This document shows, one piece after another, positions 34,879 to 46,751 of a stretch of 64,000 nucleotides of DNA. The position numbers and the translations under genes were made by a program. Within the stretch, counting starts at the first letter, position 1; each line of letters opens with the position of its first letter. Location: contig JAWWNJ010000005.1 of NCBI GenBank assembly GCA_037176885.1, positions 682,001 to 746,000 on the forward strand. Direction: 5' to 3'. The notes under the pieces were generated by a model, which saw only the letters and a program-made list of their open reading frames with translations, did no database searches and was not told the DNA's origin. Origin of the DNA: Favolaschia claudopus. Lineage: Eukaryota; Basidiomycota; Agaricomycetes; Agaricales; Mycenaceae.

Positions 34879-36962
34879 TTACTGCTGCAACAGCCTAAAC
34901 GCCCCATTCGTCTGCGCCGTCGCCCTTAAACCAGTCCCCACCCACCCCTCATCCTCACCGGACGGAATCGACACATAACTCCTCTCCATACTCTCCAGCC
35001 TCCCCACCGTCGGCCCCCGAACCATCAAAATCCCCACCGGATCCGCACCGTGGTTCTCCACCTGCTCGTCGTCCACCCCAACGAGCTTTGCCTCGACGTT
35101 GACGCTCGGCGGGCCGGTGTGCGCGTTGGCGATGCCGTCAACGGCGAGGTCTTGCAGGTCCAGGGCGTGCGACGCGAGGACGGGCCCGGCGACGAGGGGG
35201 TGGGAGTAGCAGTTGACGATGGGGATGGAGAAGGCGATGCGCGCGCGGGTGACGGTGTCGGCTGCGAATGTGCCTCCACTGATGATAACGGCTCGCAATG
35301 AGGCCGCGCCGTTGCCTACGACTTTCGAACGGGCTGCATCGAATACCAGGCGGTCCCAGAGACTCTCTCTCGTCATGAATCCCTCGGAGATGGATGCTAA
35401 TTTGTGGCGCCAGCCGAACGGGAAGAGGAGCGACTTGCGCGCTTCCTTGAGAATTTCCGGGACCAGCGTATGGACATGGTCGGGTTTGAAGAACGCGACA
35501 GTGGGAGAGGGAATGGTGTACGCTTTGAAGGAGAGTGCGTCTGTAACGTTGGCTTGGGGTGTGTCTGAATAGAAGCTGGGTTAATGGCAACAGCGAGTCG
35601 CCGAATCCGTCCACTCACATTCATTCTCATGGAACAGCTTAGAGCTCTCAAGCGTCGCAAAGCTAGTTCCCTCGTAGATGGCCGTGTATGCAATAGCTCT
35701 TCCGTACGCGCTGCTCAGAGTATGCGCCGAAATGACGGTGTCCAGTTGCGAGAAGGCATGAGAGAGGGGAAGAAGCGCGCGCACAGCGGCTACCCCGGCA
35801 GTGATATTTTCGTGAGTAAGTTGAGCACCCTGAATGTGCCCAGATTCGGATGAGAAGAACGACACGGTGAAGACGTCGCTCGGTTCTACCGCGGTTCAGC
35901 AACAGGCAACAGAATTGAGGGAGAAAGAGAAACGCACTGGGAATAGGGCTGATGATTTTTTCGACGCGGACGCCCTCGCGCTCGACGTCGGACCAGCGGA
36001 GAACGTTTACCTTGCTTGCGACGCTGGCCATGGTCTGCGGGCTGGGTTCGCCGACGACGATGATGGTGTGGTTGCGCCCGCCTTCGCCAGAGTCGTAAAT
36101 CAGTTCGAGAATTTGAGGAAGCATCGAGGCGTGAGTGATGATGGCCGAAGGAGGATGCGAATCGAGGACCGAGGCGAGTAAGTTGGAGGCGGAGAGGGTG
36201 AAGGAGGGGATGGAGTGAGAGGCGAGAGCGAGGTCGGCGATGATGAATTCAATGCAGTCGTTCAAGAGGAGGAGAACGTTGGATTCTCCGACTTCGAGAC
36301 CACCGAGACGTAGGAGACCAGTACCGAAGGCCGCAACACGGTCCTGTAGAGTCGGGTTGCTGATCTGCGTACATGAGATACAGTGTCCAGAATGATGGAG
36401 GCAACAAAACATACTTTGGTAGACCATAGCGTCCTGGACGCATCCGAGTCCGGTTTGATCAGGTCGGCTAGAATGTGTACGTCTTTTCCGGGACGCAAAG
36501 GGAACTGTAGAGAAACAAGTGAGAAATCGTTGAAGGTTAGACGCGACAGGAATGAAAAAAATCAGGCAAAGCGACAGATAGCAAGTGGTCACTCCGCGCG
36601 CGCAACTATTGGCTTCACCACTCTCCAATCTCGAAACTATATGAAGTAATCATCCGTTTCGTTCGTCCTAGACCTGAGGCACAAATCACTGCTTTCCGAA
36701 GCCCAGACTTTTCTGCGCAGGCAGCAACAACTATGGAGTGTAGACTTACGCGACCCATTAGCCCTGTTCCATAATTCCTGTAGACGGCACTTTCGCCTGC
36801 ATGTCTGACGCGAGCGACGTCGCTTTGCCTGCCGAGAAGAATGGGGTGAACGAGGGGCTGGGGCTTGTAGAGGTTATTGAGGAGAAAGACGGTGGCGGCG
36901 ATGAGGCCGAGGAGGATGGTGGTGTCGTCTGTGACGAGGTAGTCGGACAGCAGCGATGCCAT
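34879..36962 (-). CDS. Adenylate-forming (ANL) superfamily-like protein, probably catalytically inactive
   Basis: Resembles fungal long-chain acyl-CoA synthetase-like proteins, with a TM-type N-terminus (MASLLSDYLVTDDTTILLGL then IAATVFLLNNLYKPQPLVHP) and FGTGLLRLGGLEVGESNVLL. The segments order correctly through DTVISAHTLSSAYGRAIAYT (A4-like) and AVIISGGTFAADTV (A5-like). The AMP-binding P-loop, normally [ST]SG[ST]TGxPKG, reads FFSSESGHIQGAQLTHENI (about 35805-35865) and has lost the Lys. The A7 motif, normally TGD, reads GWVGTGLRATA near 34930. The protein stops about 17 residues later, so the C-terminal subdomain with the A10 catalytic Lys is missing. It keeps an open frame through several exons, which argues for a conserved non-enzymatic role and against simple decay. 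Membrane location is inferred. Confidence 0.75.
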
Positions 36963-37471
36963 GGCGGGCGAGAGGTGAAGTGGTCGTGAGATTGCGAGAT
37001 GGCCGAGTGATGGCCGGTGAATTGCTTCAAATGAATCCCTCATCTTTTGCTCTCATTCTGCCGCGCTCGTTTATCCTCATTCTCGCGTTTTTGGCTATGT
37101 CTCTTGCTGCAATGAGTCTCTATACTCATGATCCACGTGCAACCCCTTGGCTTTCGCTTTTATTCCGCGTCAAGACCTTCAAAACTGCCTGAGATTCGCC
37201 ATCTATCGGCGCTTTGCACTCGTCCTCGCGCATCTTCTCTAGTCTGCTCAATATACCTCCCCTCCCTCTCGGATCCCCCTCAACAACGACCTTAGACCTT
37301 TCTCAACCGCCCCCCCCTTGTTCTTTTTCTCGCAATCTCATTTTTCAAGCCAGCCTGGTCTGTGCGCCGCAAATGAGTCCCGTGACATGAGTCGGCGAAT
37401 CCACCCAAGTTTGTCCAACCTTTCTCTCTCTCCCCTCACTCCCTCCACACCTCCCGCCCTCAAATCCCTCC
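36963..37471. other. Bidirectional promoter region
   Basis: About 510 bases between the ANL-like gene (-) and histone H1a (+). The half next to H1 is strongly pyrimidine-rich (runs of C and T at 37260-37470), as in many highly expressed fungal genes. Confidence 0.5.
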
Positions 37472-38792
37472 ATGCCTGCTGCTGCGACCAAGAAGACTGC
37501 TCCCAAGGCCTCCAAGGCCTCTAGCGCCGCCAAGAGCACCGCCCATCCGTCGTGGATAGACATGATCAAGGTCCATTCGACGGCTCTCTTCAACTCGACC
37601 TCTGACGTCTTCTGTCTTCTATCCTGCCAGGAATGCATCATCGCCCACCCAGAGGAGGCTCGCAGCGGTGTCTCTCGCCCTCTCATCAAGAAGGTGCGTC
37701 GCTGCACGCACGCCTCGTCGTCGTGTTCTCACCCCCATCATCATCACAGTTTGTCGAATCGAAATACAAAGTCGAACTCAACGCCTCTGCCGCCTCTCAA
37801 CTCAACCGCGCTATCACATCCGGAAGCGAACGCGGGACCTTTGTGCTACCGAAGGGTGGGCGGCCTTGTTGCTGTTTTTCTCATGTTTCTCATCTCTCCC
37901 AAAGGCCCGTCCGGGAAAGTGAAACTCGCCCCGAAGGTTCGCGGGGAGGCTGCCAAGGAGGTGCGTATTCTCCTTCATGCTCTTGACTGCCCTCACAGTC
38001 GATATAGAACTCCAAGCCCGTCTCGAAGGCCAAACCGTCCACTACCAAAGCATCCACCTCTGCAACTAAATCCAAGCCCAAAGCAAAGCCTGCTACAAAG
38101 ACAACGACAACCGCCAAACCTGCGACCAAAAAGGCTGCGGTGCCCAAGAAGACCGTGGCTGGAAAAGCTAAGGCAGCGCCCGCGAAGAAGACGACGACGA
38201 CGTCGAAGCGCGCACCAGCGAAGAAGGTGGGTGGCAGACGCTTCTTCCCATACTGAGATATTAATGGTGAATACGTAGGCCGTCGTCGGCAAGAAACCCG
38301 CTGCACCAAAGAAGACGGTTAAGAAGCCGACGATTGCTGCGGTGTCGACGACGAAGAAGGCGGCGCCAAAGAAGGCGACTGCTACTAAGGTATGGTGTAT
38401 CGCTTGCTACGGTCCTCTCAGTCTCTTAGATGCATGTCTCTAGGCTGCGGACAAACCCAAACCAAAGGCCAAGTCAACAACAGCGACAAAGGCCAAGCCC
38501 AAAGCCGCTCCTGCTGCCACGAAAGCCAAAGCTAAGCCTGCGTCCTCTAAGGCGGCTGCGAAACCTGCGTCGTCCAAAGCTGCTGCTGCGAAGAAGCCGG
38601 CGTCGGGGAAGAAGGCTGCTGCTAAGAAGGTTCGTGGTGTTTCTTTTTCGTTTGTTCGCACAGCTGGCTGACTTGACTGTGGATTGAATTGTAGGATACG
38701 GCCGCTCCCGCTGCTGCTGACAAAGTACGTTTGATATTTATCGTGTCCACACCCCTTCGTTTATGAGCTGACGACTGTACTGCAGTCATAAC
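37472..38792 (+). CDS. Linker histone H1, paralogue a
   Basis: Nine exons keep frame: 37472-37570, 37631-37693, 37750-37855, 37905-37960, 38008-38226, 38279-38389, 38444-38629, 38695-38724 and 38787-38792, giving 291 residues. A short Ala/Lys-rich N-tail precedes one winged-helix globular domain (HPSWIDMIKECIIAHPEEAR, SGVSRPLIKKFVESKY, ASQLNRAITSGSERGTFVLP and KGPSGKVKL). A long C-tail of Lys/Ala/Pro repeats follows. Linker histones bind nucleosome dyads and linker DNA in the nucleus. The first donor is an unusual GTCCAT, but the intron position matches the first intron of the paralogue at 56122. Very frequent small introns in the tail separate its repeat blocks. Confidence 0.92.
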
Positions 38793-39646
38793 TTGCTCGG
38801 CTACATGACATAAATTTAAAGTCCTTCAATGTCTATCCCCCTGGTGGCTAGCTGGTATCATGTACTCATATCTTTCCTTCCTTTGTTCGTGTATAGTACA
38901 CACAGTTATCCGTTTCGATTCCTACTTCATACTACCTGCTACTGCTACCTTGCTATCGTCGACCCGTTTCTGTCTGTCTATGATACATACTACATTATTC
39001 CTTTCTGTACTTGTAAGTAAAGTAAGCCCAGTAGCTTCGAGAACGATGTTGTTGTTTTTGTTGTACTCATAGAGCAGAGTGAACGTCTGGTGAAGGTCAA
39101 GGTTTGTTTCCGCGGCGACTGCTCGATCATCTACTGATAATCTTTGCTCTGCAACCAAATCTGGCCCTTAGGCGCCGTCATTGCGAGCGTCTTACAATTG
39201 AGCAACTAGTAGCTTTTTCCAGTCCAGGCTGAATATTTCGCTTGGGACAACTGAAAGGGATCCGAGTCCGCACCTATGTCCTCCAATTTCGCGATTTTGG
39301 AACTGGAGTTTTCACTTTTTTCAGTGCCAAGGCCGAGGAGAACAATCCATGGACGAGCTCGCCCATCTCTCAGCTGTGTGAATTCATTCAACGCGAGGAT
39401 TCTGCAATTCACTTGTGAAACTCGTCACTTTGGGTGCCCCACTTGCTGGGCCGCGACGCGTGATGTTGCCATGGCGCGGACCAAGTGCGGACTGGGACCA
39501 GCCGGCCCCGCTAATCTTCCTCTTCACCGTCTACGCTCGCCTTCTCATTCTTCTCCTTCTCCTCAGCTTTTCTCTTCCTCCTCTGCTTTTCCCTAATCTT
39601 CATCTTGGTCTTCGGCATTTAAATAAATATTCCAACATCAAGCTTG
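38793..39646. other. Intergenic, promoter side of ABC copy 2
   Basis: About 850 bases without a recognisable gene. AT-rich 3' sequence of H1a comes first. A CT-rich leader (39540-39610) and TTTAAATAAATA at 39618-39629 precede the ABC copy 2 ATG. Confidence 0.45.
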
Positions 39647-39661
39647 ATGGAGACCGAGCAG

Positions 39662-39724
39662 CGACGGCGTTCCACCATCGAACAACGGCGTTCCATCATC
39701 GAGCAGCGACGGTCGATTATCCTC
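39662..39724 (+). repeat. 21-nt in-frame repeat in ABC copy 2
   Basis: Two full units and a partial third of a 21-base repeat encode RRSTIEQ-RRSIIEQ-RRSII near the N-terminus. Copies 1 and 3 have only one QRRSI at this place, so the array expanded in copy 2. Confidence 0.75.
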
Positions 39725-42700
39725 ACCCCCGAGCAGGAAATCCATGTGCAGAGTCTCGCCCGATCCTTGTCCAACCACGACGGAGCGAGTTTCGAGTTGA
39801 ACTCTCTCTCGCAGACTACGACGCGCAATTCCGACTCAAACGACGCCGCTGATACCTCGACACATATACATGTTCACTTTCCTGAATCTCCTCTGTCTCA
39901 GACACACCTTCCCACTCGTTCCTCTAAATCTTATAACTCGGGCCCCTTCGATGACGAAAAGCTGAATCCAAATTCGGAATCGTTTGATATGGAGGCGTGG
40001 CTTAAATCGTCGATGCAGATCGCCTCAAGAGATCCAGAAAATTATCCAGTGTGTTTCAATTACCGTTCTTCCGTCAATCTCTAGTTTTAACGCGCGTGTC
40101 ACTTATAGCTGAGAACTGCCGGTGTTTCCTTCCGTAACCTGAATGTTCATGGCGTCGGGTCACCCACAGATTATCAGAAGACGGTGGCAAATATCTGGCT
40201 TCGTGCTGGCGATTCACTGAGAGGCTTGATGGGCATGAGCACCGGGAAGCGGAAAATTCGTGCGTCTGTTTTTTCAATCTAAATTCTAGAATACTCACCC
40301 GGATGGGCAACAGAAATTTTGCGCGACTTCGACGGGCTCGTCAAATCTGGGGAAATGCTGGTCGTTCTTGGACGACCCGGAAGGTGAACATGACGTGCGC
40401 GCTATGAGTTCCCCATAATTGACACCCTCGGTAGCGGCTGTTCCACGTTCCTCAAAACTCTATCTGGTCCGTAATTCCTTTCCAAATGAAATATAGCTGA
40501 CAGTTGTCTAGGTCTAACGCACGGTGGGTTGCATTCCTGCCTGCCTGCCCTCTCGTCCTGATTACCTCGTTCCAGGTTTCACTGTTGAGCCTTCCTCGGA
40601 CATCCAATACCAAGGGATCCCTGCGGATGTCATGCACCGGGAGTTTCGAGGCGAAGTCATCTACAACGCTGAAACGGATGTCCACTTCCCTCATTTGACC
40701 GTCGGCCAAACTCTGTTGTTTGCCGCCAAGGCACGGGTACCCCGGACCCGCGTTGGCGGTGTCTCACGCCAGAAGTACGCTGAACATATGCGGGATTTGG
40801 TCATGACGATCTTCGGCCTCAGTCACACCCTAGACACTAAGGTCGGGAACGATTTTGTGCGTGGTGTCAGTGGAGGCGAACGGAAGCGTGTTAGTATTGC
40901 GGAGACGACGTTGAGTGGTACGTATCTGGTTTTCCGTTTGGGCTGCATATTTTAATTTTCCGCAGGCTCCGCGTTGACGCTATGGGACAACAGTTCTCGA
41001 GGGCTTGATAGCGCAACGGCACTGTCGTTTATTCGCACTCTGCGGTTGTCGACACAGGTTACCGGCTCGACCGCCATGGTGGCAATCTATCAGGTGGGTT
41101 GATTCCAGCGAGCTGTGAATTGTCCTCACTTTTTTTTTCCTTCGTCAGGCGTCGCAGAGTATCTATGATGTGGGTCTCCGCTTTGCATCCCAACTTCCAA
41201 CGAACCTGATTTCCCGCAGCTCTTCGACAAAGCGATCGTTCTGTACGAGGGGCGGCAAATTTATTTCGGGCCCACCGAGCAAGCGAAAGAGTTTTGGACG
41301 AGCCGAGGTTTCGTCTGCGCTCCCAGGCAGACCACCGCTGACTTCTTGACTTCTCTTTCGAATCCGGCTGAACGTATCGTTGCACCGGGCTTCGAGAATC
41401 GTGTTCCGCGTACCGCAGACGAATTCGCTCGTGTCTGGAAAGAAAGCGCTGAATATCGAGCTCTCCTGAGGGAGGTCGAGGAATATAATGCGCAGTATCC
41501 GCTTGATGGGGAGGCCTTGACGCAGTTCAGGAGTAGTCGGTCGAAGCAACGGAGCAAGTCGCTGTTGGTGTCTCATTATTCCTGATCGTTCTTCCGTTGA
41601 AAACTGCCTTTGCAGAAGCCCAAAGTCGCCCTACACTATCTCTGTTCGTCAGCAGATAGCGCTGTGCATGGAGCGTGGATGGCAGAGGCTCCGAGGCGAT
41701 CTTGCTACTTTCTTTGGAACGGCAAGTGTCTCTTCTGCTGCATATATTAACTGTGGAGGTGACACTTTCTCTTTAGGTCATCGGCAACCTTATCATGACC
41801 CTTATATTCGCTAGCGTTTTCTATAATTTGAAGAACAACACTGACAGCTTCTTCCAACGCGGCTCTCTTCTCTTTTATGCTATCCTTTCAAATGCTCTCG
41901 GTAGCGCCCTGGAGGTCCATTATATTCCTTTTGATGGTGTCGGTTATATGCTGACGAGAATATGCTCAGATTCTCACTTTGTATGCTCAACGTCCGATCG
42001 TCGAAAAGCATACAGCCTACGCGCTATATCATCCGTAGGTAGCGTATGTATGATATCTGGTGGCGAACTGACCGTGCTCGCAGATTTGCGGAAGCCGTTT
42101 CTTCCATGATTTGTGACCTTCCGTCCAAGTTTCTCACATCTACAGGTGACACTTGTTTTGTTCGTTTCTTTGTTTGCGAGGGCCTTACCTATGTAATCAC
42201 AGTGGTCAACATCACTGTATACTTCCTCACCAATCTTCGTCGGGAGCCCGACGCATTTTTCGTATTCTTCCTGTTCTCGATAACGTGCACGTTTGCCATG
42301 TCTATGATATTCCGCACCATCGCCTCTGCATCGCGAACACTTATTCAAGCCCTCACTCCAGCGGCGGTGTTTATCACCGGCTTGATTATGTACACCGGCT
42401 TCACAATCCCTGTCCCGAACATGGTGGTATGGTTTAGGTGGCTCAATTACGTCGACCCGATCAGCTATGGGTTTGAAGCCCGTGCGTGTTTTGAATCCTT
42501 TTAAGCGCAATGAACCAGTGCTCATTTGTCCTAGTTATGGTTAACGAATTTTCCGGCCGCTCCTTCCCTTGCGGACAATTCGTACCCGCGGGACCTGCCT
42601 ACGCCAATGTGTCGGCTGCGAACAGGGTTTGCAGCGTCCCCGGCGCGAAAGCTGGGCTGGATTTCGTTCTCGGGTCGGACTACATCAAAGCATCCTTTGG

Positions 42701-43171
42701 TTACGAGCGTAGTCACCTCTGGCGCAATTACGGGATTCTTCTCGTCTATATTGCAAGTATTTTGTTGCTGTGTCGAAAATACTCGCTGACACTCTAGACA
42801 GATCTTCTTCTGTGCCGTTCACTTAATCTGTACGGAATACATTTCAAGTGCAAAATCCAAGGGCGAGGTATTGGTTTTCACTCGGGGACATCTTCCGCGT
42901 TCGCGCCGCCCGGATGACGAAGAGAATCCGGATTACAATGAGAAGTCCTTGCCACAGAGTAGATCTGTCAAGCGTTCGGAGGACGTCATGATCCCGCAGC
43001 AGAGGAAAGTCTTCATGTGGAAAGATGTGTGCTATGATATCAAGTTGAAGGATGGCTCGGATCGACGTCTTCTGGATCATGTCGACGGATGGGTACGTCC
43101 TGGGACTCTCACTGCGCTCATGGTATGTCTGTATTGCTCTTCCCATGAACTGCCCCTGATATTTATCAAAG

Positions 43172-43187
43172 GGTGTCTCGGGAGCTG
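43172..43187 (+). other. 16-nt Walker A microexon, ABC copy 2
   Basis: GGTGTCTCGGGAGCTG between AAAG and GTTTGT encodes GVSGA and joins to GKTTLLDV. It differs from copy 1 only at synonymous positions. Confidence 0.75.
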
Positions 43188-45496
43188 GTTTGTAGCTTTG
43201 CTGGTTCCTTCTGTGCTGTTTTCTGATCATTCTACGCAGGAAAGACTACGCTACTTGATGTCCTCGCCGCGCGTACCACCATCGGCGTCATTTCCGGAGA
43301 AATGCTAGTCAACGGCCGGCAGCGGGACCAGTCTTTCCAACGCAAGACAGGATATGTCCAGCAACAGGATTTGCACTTGGCTACTTCTACGGTCCGCGAG
43401 GCCCTCGAATTCAGCGCTATTCTTCGGCAGCACAAGTCCATCCCCAAGGAAGAGAAGCTTGCGTATGTTGAAGAGGTGATCGCGCTTCTGGACATGGAGT
43501 CATACGCGTCGGCTATTGTCGGCGTTCCGGGTGAAGGTTTGAACGTCGAGCAACGCAAGCGCCTGACCATCGCGGTTGAGCTTGTTGCCAAGCCGGAACT
43601 CCTCGTGTTCTTTGATGAACCTACCAGCGGTCAGTGCTGTAAAATTCATGCTCGTAATACTCTTCCAACTTCTGGCAGGTTTGGACTCTCAGACGGCATG
43701 GTCCATTTGCCAGTTGATGCGCAAACTTGCCAACCACGGGCAGGCTATCCTCTCGACGATCCATCAACGTCAGTGCTTCTCTCCTCACACTGTCGATTTA
43801 ATTTTGATCCTTCTCCTAGCCAGCGCAATTTTGATGCAAGAGTTCGATCGACTTGTGAGTTCTTGTATACCCTACGATTGTGAATTTTGCTCACTTCTGA
43901 ACAGTTGTTTTTGTATGCGATCTGCTCTCGACCCGGTCAAGAACTAACCTAGGGTTTGGTTAGGGCGCCTGGAGGCAAGACCGTGTACTTTGGCGAGATA
44001 GGAAAGAATTCGAAGGTGTTAACTGGTTACTTCGAGAAGTACGGTGCGCAACCTTGTCCGCTCGATGCGAATCCGGCCGAGTGGATGCTTGACGTCATCG
44101 GTGCGGCGCGGGGAACCAAGTCTGTCCAGGACTGGCCTGAGGTCTGGAAAGCAAGCGAGGAGCGTCAACAGATTCGCAAAGAATTCGACCAAATGGCGGC
44201 TAAACTCTCCATGGTCCAAGATTCCGCAGACTCGGCGGCCGGCTACGAGTTGTTCGCGATGCCTTTCATGACACAGCTCGGGAATGTCTGAAGCGTGTAG
44301 GATACAATATTGGCGCACGCCGACGTACATCTATTCTAAACTGGTCCTCGTTGGCGTTTGCTCGCTGTTCATTGGGTTTTCGTTCTACAAGGCCCACAAT
44401 GACTTGCAGGGCTTTGCAAAACCAGATGGTGAGTCAAATCCAGCCGTGTATATAATCTAATCTGGCGTTCAGTTTTCGATCTTCTTGCTCCTGAATCTCT
44501 TCAGCAATCTGATTCAGCAAATTATGCCTCTGTTCGTCGAGCAGCGAGCACTTTACGAAGCCCGCGAGCGTCCGTCAAAGGCGTATTCTTGGATGGCTTT
44601 CCTCCTTGCGCAGATTGTCGTGGAGCTTCCATGGCAGCTTCTTGCCGCAGTGATCTGCTTTGTTTCTTGGTACTATCCGATAGGTCTGTATCGGAATGCA
44701 ATTGCAGCGGACCAGGTCACAGAGCGCGGAGGACTCATGTTCCTCTTCGTTTCTCAGTTCATGCTCTTCACCAGTACAGTGAGTATAGTAACGTTTGTAC
44801 CGTCCAGATCGTTGCTGAGTGCTTCGCAGTTCAGTCAAATGGTGGTAGCCGGCAATGATACAGCAGAGGCTGCCGGTGGAATTGGTAGCCTTCTGTTTTC
44901 CTTTACTCTTCTTTTCTGTGGTGTGCTGGCTCATCCCTCGAGCCTCGGCTGGTGGGTAAGTGCCTTCTCAACTGGGTTTTATCTCGTCTGGCGGCTCACC
45001 GAACGTGGCCCAGATCTGGGCAAATCGCGTCTCACCTTTCACTTACTTTGTCGGCGGTATGTTGGCCACCGGAGTCGCCAATACGCACGTAGAATGCTCG
45101 AGCGTCGAACTTCTCCACGTGAACCCAATACCTGGCCAGAATTGCGGGGAGTACTTCGCATCGTATCAGTCATTCGCCGGCGGCTCGCTTTTAAATCCCA
45201 ACGCAACGGCTGACTGTCAGTTTTGCGCTGTATCTGACACCAATGTATTCCTTGCTCAAGCTGGTATTTCCGTGCGTCATTCATGTTCTCGAAGTTGAAT
45301 ATTGTTACTGACTGCGCTCTTATTTCAGTACGATGACCGCTGGCGAAACTTTGGCTTAATCTGGGTTTACATCGGTGTCAATGTCTTGGGAGCGCTGTTC
45401 TTTTACTGGCTGTACCGGGTGCCAAAGAACAAAAAAACCGAAGGAGACGCCAGTGGTTGCGGCGAGTTGATCCTCCCCGCAAATTTCAGTCCTTGA

Positions 45497-46751
45497 CGCC
45501 GAGTTTCAACGCATGGACAACTACGATACATCTAAATTATGTAAATTATTACACATATCACACCCTCCTTTTGTATCTCTGCAATGTTTATACTTAGAAA
45601 TCGGCGAATGAATGCAAAAAAAGAAACACCGCTGAGTGAGAGCATGCTTGATTTCAGCTCCGAGTGGTCACCAAGCCCAAAAACCGTTAAGATGCGCGCA
45701 GATAACCGCTCATTATCTCTCCAGCCGCGCATCTTTGCCCGGTCCAGATTTACAGGCTTGTTTGGCAAAGATTGAATGATTTTCGCCAGAGGACGCAGCT
45801 CAGCCTCGATCCCGCATCTCGTAAACGGTGAAATTCAAATCGGACGCAAGGGTGAGGTGCGAAGGCCCCAGAATAAACGTTCAACTCCCTGGGCCATTGA
45901 CGGCTGCAGCAACGTTAAATATACTGTACATGCAGAACCAGGAAGACGCACGTCGATGATGCGACAGAGCGCGAATACTTAGCATTTGGAAAGGGTCGTT
46001 CGATGGGCGTCTAGCAGCTCTTCCTTGAGCGTCGAGGATTCTGCTCGAGAGCTGATTTCCATTCACGATCTGGACCCAGTCATCTTCCAATTCCACGACC
46101 GCCGTGATCTCAAGGCGCCGACTCAAAGGGTTGAGGACATCGTTCTTATAGACGTTCAATCTGCGGATGCCGTCCAAGAAAACCTCACAACACCGGTGAA
46201 CGATTCGACGCCCCCATGGATCGCGACCTCTATTAGTAGTTCCTAGCGGCGATGACCTTTCTGGATTGCCCAATTCGCAAGCTGGCGGGCTGGTAGCGGC
46301 CAAGAGAAAATGCGGGCGGCCCGGCGGAAGAATATACGACCTGAGTTTGCAGCAAGTCGGGGTATGAACGACTTAGAGGGGAAGGGTTGCCGCAAAAAGT
46401 GCGTGATGCAGATGGTAGAAAACAATGAACAGACGTCCTCGAGGGAATGTAGATACTGGGGCAGCTCTAAGAGGAGTTCTGGAGGAAGACCGTTACAGCG
46501 ACATGAGTCTGAAAATGCAACTACTCCGGACGGAGAGTTTTGAAGAAATGGTGGGGGACGCAGAGCAAGTCACACTCTCAGCTGGCCGCCCTTCATGAAT
46601 TCATTACCGTCATGCAAATTCTTCCATCGACTACAGGGATTCCACAAGCAAAGTTGCGCAATAATGTATCCTAATGTGTCCAATTGTCTACTCATAACCG
46701 GTGCACGAAATCTATGTAGGTACATAATCGGTCTCGAAAAAATCCCGGCAA
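45497..46751. other. Spacer between the convergent ABC copies
   Basis: About 1.25 kb separating the 3' ends of ABC copies 2 and 3. A minus-strand open frame at 45881-46300 (including VELEDDWVQIVNGNQLSSRI) has a protein-like composition but no ATG at its start and no recognised relative. It could be an exon of a decayed gene. Confidence 0.4.

Larger units (their letters stand above)
39647..45496 (+). pseudogene. PDR-type ABC transporter, copy 2, frameshifted
   Basis: Same architecture and intron positions as copy 1, about 80% similar by eye. NBD1 ([26 protein letters not shown]), NBD2 ([15 protein letters not shown] with microexon 43172-43187, [11 protein letters not shown]) and TMD2 segments ([20 protein letters not shown]) are all present. 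Reading fails at the start of TMD2. Against copy 1 there is a one-base loss at about 44277-44284 that creates TGA at 44289, another loss at about 44299-44301, a one-base gain at about 44412-44416 and a one-base gain in an A-run at about 45432-45438. The 5' end is intact with an ATG at 39647 and an expanded RRSTIEQ/RRSIIEQ repeat. If the indels are real it makes at most a half-transporter plus NBD2. Assembly error is possible, but neighbouring genes lack such errors. Confidence 0.68.

Noticed and set aside
35025..35614. Long alternative minus-strand frames rich in Pro, Ser and Arg
   Set aside because: They overlap the ANL-like exons, which carry the recognisable motifs; the alternatives do not.
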